Shown here piece by piece: positions 54,993 through 64,000 of a stretch of 64,000 nt of DNA. Made by a program: the position numbers and the translations under genes. The stretch covers positions 6,634,001 to 6,698,000 of the forward strand of contig CM074759.1 in assembly GCA_037355855.1 (NCBI GenBank). Reading direction: 5' to 3'. Every line of letters starts with the position of its first letter. Within the stretch, counting starts at the first letter, position 1. This stretch comes from Pseudo-nitzschia pungens (Eukaryota > Bacillariophyta > Bacillariophyceae > Bacillariales > Bacillariaceae). The notes beneath the pieces were generated by a model, which was given only the letters and a program-made list of their open reading frames with translations, had not been told where the DNA came from and searched no databases.

Positions 54993-56654
54993 CTATAACC
55001 CCCCGTGCCGGATTGCCATGTACGCCTCGGCCAGATCATCGGTCTGCGCGTCAATTAGTTCCAGGTCTTCTCGGTCGATTCCGATGTCCGAGGTAAATAA
55101 CGATCCGGAGGACTCCTTCGCGTTCGCGCGCGAACGAAGCAAGCCTTGCACCTTTTCGATCGAACGACCAAAAAAATAAATGGTCCGCAGTTCGGAGAGA
55201 GACAGGATTGTCGCGTAATACCGTCGAGAAAGCTTGGGTTCGGACCTGGCCAAAAACATCGTTCGGATGTCGGCGCGCTTGCAGTTGTTGTAGCCGTTCG
55301 ATAACTCGATCAGGTCCAGCTTGAATCTCTCCAACGCCTCGATTTCCTCCGCGCGCGACGTCTCTCGAGCCTCGAGCGTTTCTTCCGATTCAGCAATCCC
55401 ACCGCCGTAAAGATCCGTAAATCCGTCGCCTTCTTCTTCGTCATCGTCGTCCTCTTCGATGCAATCATTTTCGTTGTCGTCGCATTCGTTCAGGAACGCT
55501 TCGAAATCATCATCGCGGGCGAGAGTTTCGTTTTCTCGTCCTTGTTCGCTCGGAATCTCATCGTTCCCGTCCGCTTGGTCCGCGGTTCGTCGTCCCTCGA
55601 AGTATTCTTCCAGCGCCGCGACAAATCCTCCGTACGAATACGACTTGGGGCCCGCGCGGAGCGCAATCGTCTCGCGTTCGTTCGACCTTTCGCGGTTACG
55701 GTTCTCGCTATCGCGGTCCACCCGAAACTCCAGAACATCGTTCGAACTCCCGTCGGGCTCGAGATTTCGCGACAGGCAGAATCCGTAATGGAGGAGCAAC
55801 TCCGCGTTAGCTTTCGCTCCGTAGGTCAATCGGATCGATTCGCCCGCGTCGACGTCGATCGCCGCGGTCGCGATCATCGCCCCTTCGATCGCGTCGTATC
55901 GGTACGCGAGGTTTTTTTTCGTTTCCGGCCGCTCGCTCGCGGATGCGGATTGATTGCCGCCTCTCGTGTGATTCCCGAGGTCCAGAATCGGTACCAGCGC
56001 GACGTCTTCCTCCGCGCCACCGATCTGAAACGCCCGCGAGGTTACCGCCGCCAGCATGTCGCTGAACGCTTCGAACGGAGGAAACGAAAGCGCGTCGCTA
56101 TCGCTCTCCGCTCCCTCTTCCACCTTTTGCTTCCGATGATAATACGCCTCCGACAGAGCCCGGTAATCCTCGATCGCGGCCTTCTTGTCCGATACCGCGC
56201 GCTCCAGCAACGACGTCCCGGCCAGGAGATCGCGAATGTCCTCGTCGGTCCATCGTCGCGGAAGGGAATCGAAACCGGAAGGATCCGGGAGACTGCGGTG
56301 GTAGAGACTTAGACCGAGACGGCCGCTAGTATCGAGGGAGGATCGACGGGAGGAGTGGGAGGCCAGCGCGACCGCGATCGAGAGATCCGCCGGGGAATTC
56401 TTCCAACCTTTCCCCGGCGGCGGTTCCCTCACGATGGCTTCCAACCAGGGTCGGCACGCGGAAAGCGCTCGATCCTTCGTCACGAGGCTCTCGGCGGGAA
56501 TCCGGAGGACCACTTCGCCCTCGGTGAGTTTTTCGCGGGTCGACAGCGCGCGGTCGCACTCCGAAAAAACGAGGCCGGGATGGACGAGGCCTCCGTTCCC
56601 GACGATTTCATCCCGGAGGTGCGACCACCAGTCGCATCGCTTTCGTTTCGACAT
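54993..56654 (-). CDS. SET-domain protein methyltransferase, Rubisco-LSMT/SETD3 type
   Basis: Lysine or histidine methyltransferase using S-adenosylmethionine. 553 residues, ATG at 56654. The split SET domain has the N-terminal GLVHPGLVFSE, the insert helix region (about residues 110-200), then ALVPILDLGNHTRGG and GESIRLTYGAKANAELLLHYGF, which bind cofactor and hold the catalytic Tyr. A long acidic insert (poly-Asp/Glu, ENDCIEEDDDDEEEGDGFTD) lies before the C-terminal substrate-binding helices (ELSNGYNNCKRADIRTMFLA). No targeting peptide is obvious, so a cytosolic SETD3-like role fits better than plastid. Intact frame. Confidence 0.85.
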   Translation of the reverse strand: MSKRKRCDWWSHLRDEIVGNGGLVHPGLVFSECDRALSTREKLTEGEVVLRIPAESLVTKDRALSACRPWLEAIVREPPPGKGWKNSPADLSIAVALASHSSRRSSLDTSGRLGLSLYHRSLPDPSGFDSLPRRWTDEDIRDLLAGTSLLERAVSDKKAAIEDYRALSEAYYHRKQKVEEGAESDSDALSFPPFEAFSDMLAAVTSRAFQIGGAEEDVALVPILDLGNHTRGGNQSASASERPETKKNLAYRYDAIEGAMIATAAIDVDAGESIRLTYGAKANAELLLHYGFCLSRNLEPDGSSNDVLEFRVDRDSENRNRERSNERETIALRAGPKSYSYGGFVAALEEYFEGRRTADQADGNDEIPSEQGRENETLARDDDFEAFLNECDDNENDCIEEDDDDEEEGDGFTDLYGGGIAESEETLEARETSRAEEIEALERFKLDLIELSNGYNNCKRADIRTMFLARSEPKLSRRYYATILSLSELRTIYFFGRSIEKVQGLLRSRANAKESSGSLFTSDIGIDREDLELIDAQTDDLAEAYMAIRHGGL

Positions 56655-57820
56655 GTTGTTGTTGTTATTGTTGTTATTCTTTGCGATTCAATTGTAAGAA
56701 AAGGATCGTTCGTCTTCCCGCGCCGGAGAACGTCCGACCGATGACAAAGATTCTTCGGCGTTTTCGTTGCGTATCTTTATAACAATAATAATATGGTTAT
56801 CGTGTTCAATATCGATGATACAACAATCGAATCCGAAAGCAGCAGTTCTTAACCTCGGCACTTGGCACGAGAACGGTTTTGTACCACCACCAATGGTTGG
56901 GATTCTTTCGAAAGAGGATCGAAACTACGAAACAGTAATTAAAATTTGAAGAAAAAAGAAAATGAACTCGTGAGGCGGCGCGCACCAGCCGATGGATGGT
57001 TGGCTCCTACGAAGTAAGCTAATTACTTCGTAATTACTTGTACCGTACGGTAATCTTACGTGTATTGCGCAGAAACGATGTCATCCCCGATGGATCGGAT
57101 GGACGGAGGGAGGGAGGGGAACCGGAGAATGGATTCGAATGCGATCAACGTTGATTGGGTTTCCATGTGTAACTCGGAGTCGCAGAAAAAGAATGGCGCA
57201 TGGAGGAAGGCGAAAGTATCCCGGTGCGCGCGAACTCGCTTTACGGGGAGTAATATTCGGTGACTTTTTGTTTTTAACAGAATCCATCCATCACCGATCT
57301 CACCAAACGTCCGGAGGCGAAGCCACCGCCGGGATGGGCGAATTTGCGCGTCGCGGGGATTCCAGCCTAATTTGGCTGCGGCCACCCCCCCGCACGATAT
57401 TCCGGGTCCCAGGTTTTGCGCCGAGGCGTGTCAAACGTCGAGCGGATGGCCCGAAGATTGGTGTGTGTTTCCGCCTCGATGATTGATTCTTCCTCGTTCG
57501 AACGAGTGAATCAATCAATCCATCGAACCGCAACTTTGTCGACCAAAACAGCACATCGCGTAGTACAATCTCTAACCGGAGCCGGCTTCTCATACATCTG
57601 CGGGATATGTCACGTTCCGGATCCATCGAAGGATTGCTTTGAGAACGGAAATTCTTTGGAGCTTCCGAAAGAAGCTCCTCGTCTTCGTCGGCGGCTTTTT
57701 CGGCTGTTGGGTGGATTGGATCCGATCCGGATAGTTCCCGATCGATTCCGGAGTAGAGGGAAGATAAGATAATTAAGGATCTTACCCGACACCCGTTGTT
57801 TTGATTGATTGTTGTTCACG
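56655..57820. other. Divergent intergenic region upstream of SET and HSF genes
   Basis: 1.17 kb between two divergently transcribed genes. One GTAATCTTACG motif at about 57049-57060. ORFs here lack protein-like features. Confidence 0.55.
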
Positions 57821-59008
57821 ATGAGCAATCCAACGAATCACGGTGCTGCTGCTAGCACTAGCACTAGCACTAGCACTAGCACTGGCACGTCGATCGACAA
57901 ACCGAATCAATTCCCCTGGAAGCTGTACGATATGCTGGACGCGGCCGAGAAGCGAAACGAGGAGCACATTATTTCGTGGATCAGGGACGGGAAAGCCTTC
58001 AAGGTCCACCACCGGGAATTCTTCATCGAGGAGTACATGAAAAAGATGTTCAACCAGACCAAGTTCAAATCCTTCCAGAGGCAGCTCAACCTCTGGGGAT
58101 TCGAGCGGATCCAGAACGGACCGGACAAGGGAAGCTATTTTCATCCCCTGTTTGTGAAGGGAAGGCGAGAATGCTGCCAGCGCCTGAGCCGCGTGAGATT
58201 GAAGGGAACCGGCGGCGGCGGCGGGGTGGCGGCGCAGCAGCACGGGGCGCACGACACCAAGCCGGAACCCTATTACAGTCCCCATTCCGTGGCCACGACC
58301 ACGGCGGAGTCGATTTCGACGACGGACGCCGCGACGCTTTCGCTTTCCGTATCCGTCGTGCCATCATCATCGACTACTACTGCCGCGCACGGCACCCCGA
58401 ACACCGAGGATTCTCCCGCACCGCCTCTGTTGGGAGCCTTTGTCGATGTTTCGCAACCTTCGAGCGGAAGCAACCTTATTGCCGCCAACCCGATCGAACC
58501 CAATGCTCAGCGATCGTCGCCCCAATCGCAGTTTTCGGAATTTTTGCACTATCACACGAGCGAACGGAGGCGGGAAATGATACGAAACGCGGCGATCGGC
58601 CTGAGTCCGATAACCGTTGTGGGTTCGCCCGTATTTGCGACCGCTGTCGACGCGTCGCGGCAAACCAATGACGGAGACGGTGATTACCACCAGCAACATT
58701 GGGAACAGAACGCGCATCGGCAAACGAATTATCATACGCACCAGCCACCGGACCATTTACAGACTCCCCGTCTGCAGCCAAACCCGGATCTATCAATGCC
58801 CGAACCGCGGCAGCAAAGAGAACGACAAACGGACGTCGATCCGACGACGCAAACGGAGCCGCGAGAACAACAACAACCACAACGCCGACGACGAACGTTC
58901 AGCGGGTTGGAAGCCTTGCTGTCGGTCTCGGCGCAGCGGCGGCGAGAAGAGGAGATGGCGCTGCTGCTGAGCCTCTCCGACAAGAAAGGGGTATCGCGCA
59001 CGATATGA
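57821..59008 (+). CDS. Heat shock transcription factor (HSF-type DNA-binding domain)
   Basis: 395 residues from ATG 57821 (a nominal TTG lies upstream). The start encodes Ser/Thr repeats from a CACTAG run, then the HSF domain at about residues 27-130: QFPWKLYDMLDAAEKRN, IISWIRDGKAFKVHHREFF, and the recognition helix FKSFQRQLNLWGFERI, followed by GSYFHPLFVKGRREC. The rest is Ser/Thr/Gln-rich with no clear leucine zipper. Near the C-terminus, FSGLEALLSVSAQRRREEE may be a short amphipathic helix. Diatoms carry many HSF genes, so the target is unclear. Confidence 0.9.
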   Translation: MSNPTNHGAAASTSTSTSTSTGTSIDKPNQFPWKLYDMLDAAEKRNEEHIISWIRDGKAFKVHHREFFIEEYMKKMFNQTKFKSFQRQLNLWGFERIQNGPDKGSYFHPLFVKGRRECCQRLSRVRLKGTGGGGGVAAQQHGAHDTKPEPYYSPHSVATTTAESISTTDAATLSLSVSVVPSSSTTTAAHGTPNTEDSPAPPLLGAFVDVSQPSSGSNLIAANPIEPNAQRSSPQSQFSEFLHYHTSERRREMIRNAAIGLSPITVVGSPVFATAVDASRQTNDGDGDYHQQHWEQNAHRQTNYHTHQPPDHLQTPRLQPNPDLSMPEPRQQRERQTDVDPTTQTEPREQQQPQRRRRTFSGLEALLSVSAQRRREEEMALLLSLSDKKGVSRTI

Positions 59009-59296
59009 CCCCGGTTGTTGGCGGGGAAGAGAAGGGCGCAACGAGACGAGACGAGGCACTATCGATCCGCGTTTTGGCGTAATTTTTGATTGAATCGAAG
59101 TACTAGTAGTATTTTTTAAAACGATAAAACAGTTTTCTCTGCTCCGCCGAGGGGGCAAATCGGTGCCGTCCACCGCATCGCCATCGCTAACGTCGCGCCC
59201 CGGTCTCGCCCTCCATCGACTTTTGCGCTTCGCTACGTTGTATCTAGTTACGGTAGAAGAATTTGCGCATCTCACGAGAGCGGGGCGGGGCGGCCT

Positions 59297-62643
<3,347 letters not shown>

Positions 62644-63193
62644 TTTTCTGTCGAATTGCTGCTAGTAGGAAATACTCGGAGCGTACGCTGCGCTTTCAAT
62701 CTTCACAATGATGATGTCTTGTCGTGTCGAATTCCATTTTCCGAGGTTGATGGCGTGATGTTAGTATTGTTGTGTTGGTAATTAGTCGGCTTTTGGCAGT
62801 CTGTGAGTAACCTTAATGAGGGATTGATCGATCGATTTTAGAATTTAGACGGTTTGAGGGTTGACGGGTGACAGAGAAGATGAGGACAAAATGGATGGTT
62901 TGACTTGATTGAAAATAGTCGGATGCAACAGTGCGATTCGACTCATCTGAATAAAAACATCATTGCTTGTTGATGTTTCGGGCTGCTGGTGAGTTCAAGT
63001 AAGACTTACGTGCGAGTACGTGCGAGCACGTACGTGTAGTAGTACAATCATTTTGTGCGACATCGACGCACGACTCACTGGGCTCTGACTCAAAAAAAAT
63101 AATAATTCGATGATGTTTCTCATTATTTCTCTCTTTCTTTGTTTCGGCTTTTCTTACACGTTACCTTGAGGTACTGCACATACCATTCTCGCA
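62644..63193. other. Divergent intergenic region between AFG2 and RCC1-like genes
   Basis: 550 bp shared 5' region, no gene. GTACG/CGTACGT-rich stretch at about 63010-63045; a motif GTAACCTTA at about 62806-62815 and GTTACC near 63160. Confidence 0.55.
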
Positions 63194-64000
63194 ATGGAGA
63201 TTGACCGAGAGCGGATTCCAACGACGAGCACGCACATCGACCATACTATGGCCACCACTTCTGCGTCTGCCGGTGGAGAGCGCACGCCGTTCTACAATTC
63301 CGAGACAAAGTCGCTCTTCTCCGCCGGAGCCCGCGGACTCGGGTGGCGCAGAAACCATCCGATCACGGAGGCGTTGTTCCGCCCGCCAAGGGTCGACCTC
63401 GGTGGCAGCGCCGGCAAGAATGGCGGCGGCCGGTGCGAACCCTGCCGGTTGTTTCGGGCGTCGTACTACCATAACCCTGGCCGTAGATGCCAGGGGCCAA
63501 TGGCACGGCTGGGGGTGCGGGACATTTGTCGACGAGGCCGCCCGAAAAAACGACGGGACGCCCCATCTCGACGGCGTCGTTCCGGCGCTGGGTCCGAGAG
63601 CGAGAGCGACAGCGACCGATCGCGGGGAACCGCCGAGCCCGATCGCGCTCGAAAGGAAGGATCCCCGCGTTGTCGGCGGGTGCCTAGTATCACTCGGTGG
63701 TCTTGACCCATCGCGGAATCGTCTACACCTTTGGTGCGGGGCAGCTCGGGCGCAGCTGGGTCGACCGATCGGCCCGGCACGCACCGATTCTTCCGGACTG
63801 CCGGTAGATCCGAAAATCGTCGACGGAGGATACTGTCACACGCTGGTGAAAACGGTCGCCGGAAAGGTGTTTTCTCTGGGTTGCGGCGAGGAAGGACAGA
63901 GGGGCGACGGCCGCCTCCTGGACGACGGCGACGGCGACGAAAAAACAAAAACAAAAAGAGATCCCGTGCCACCGCAACGCCCGTGGTGCTTCCGAACGGC
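63194..64000 (+). CDS. RCC1-repeat protein, 3' partial, frame breaks
   Basis: RCC1 repeats form a seven-blade propeller; RCC1 itself is the Ran exchange factor, but many relatives do other jobs. ATG at 63194. Segments in three frames carry the repeat signature: RASYYH then VDARGQWHGWGCGTF, HRGIVYTFGAGQLGR, and GGYCHTLVKTVAGKVFSLGC ending GEEGQRGDGR. The joins need an extra A at 63473-63474 and an extra G near 63698-63700 to be ignored, and one missing base near 63770. Runs past the window edge. Conserved G-x-G-x-x-G-R positions are clear in each piece. Confidence 0.7.

Overview
The window looks like nuclear DNA of a eukaryotic alga with a secondary plastid, most likely a diatom; I cannot name the species. 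The signs are short GT-AG introns (about 85-150 bp) with strong GTACGT, GTAAGT or GTGAGT donors, a signal peptide followed by an AF-V-P motif of the diatom plastid-import type, a Copia-type LTR retrotransposon with diatom-like features, a Q-x-x-H-H fatty-acid elongase and a dispersed plastid-type PDH E2. There are no operons. Genes are closely packed, often as convergent pairs less than 200 bp apart. Several ORFs open on GTG, TTG or CTG; for the host genes I chose ATG starts.

Layout. 0-13 kb holds housekeeping genes: plastid-type pyruvate dehydrogenase E2 (3' part), a mitochondrial-type PPR protein, a Got1-domain membrane protein spliced to a presequence exon, an ATG14/UVRAG-like autophagy protein and a CSA/ERCC8-like WD40 protein with broken frames. 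13.36-21.66 kb is a complete Copia-type retrotransposon (LTRs, 5-bp target duplication). Its RNase H region is split by a 2.18-kb non-autonomous insertion with a 16-bp target duplication and a 150-bp satellite. 22-36 kb carries a four-segment membrane protein, an ELO elongase (3 exons), RRP6/EXOSC10, a cyclophilin (2 exons), a three-exon gene of unknown function and CDC37 (2 exons). 36.28-46.15 kb is a perfect head-to-tail array of three 3.29-kb units. Each unit encodes a tyrosine recombinase with a GCR1_C-like DNA-binding tail, which identifies it as a Crypton-type DNA transposon. 47-64 kb has a GT31-type glycosyltransferase, a very large focadhesin/RST1-like HEAT protein, a SET-domain methyltransferase, a heat-shock factor, a two-domain AAA ATPase of the AFG2 type and the start of an RCC1 protein.

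Two layers stand out. First, there is nested and tandem mobile DNA: the Crypton triplet with precise ATG junctions, and the Copia element whose gag and pol frames are separated by an 11-bp tandem duplication. Second, several GC-rich genes (CSA, the focadhesin-like 3' end, AFG2, RCC1) are broken at many points by a single extra base that copies its neighbour. This is either sequence error or real decay, and must be settled before these genes are used.

Intergenic DNA is rich in a recurring GTAAG..TTAC motif, TACTAG-type trinucleotide clusters and pentanucleotide runs just upstream of several start codons. I saw no rRNA, convincing tRNA or CRISPR array.
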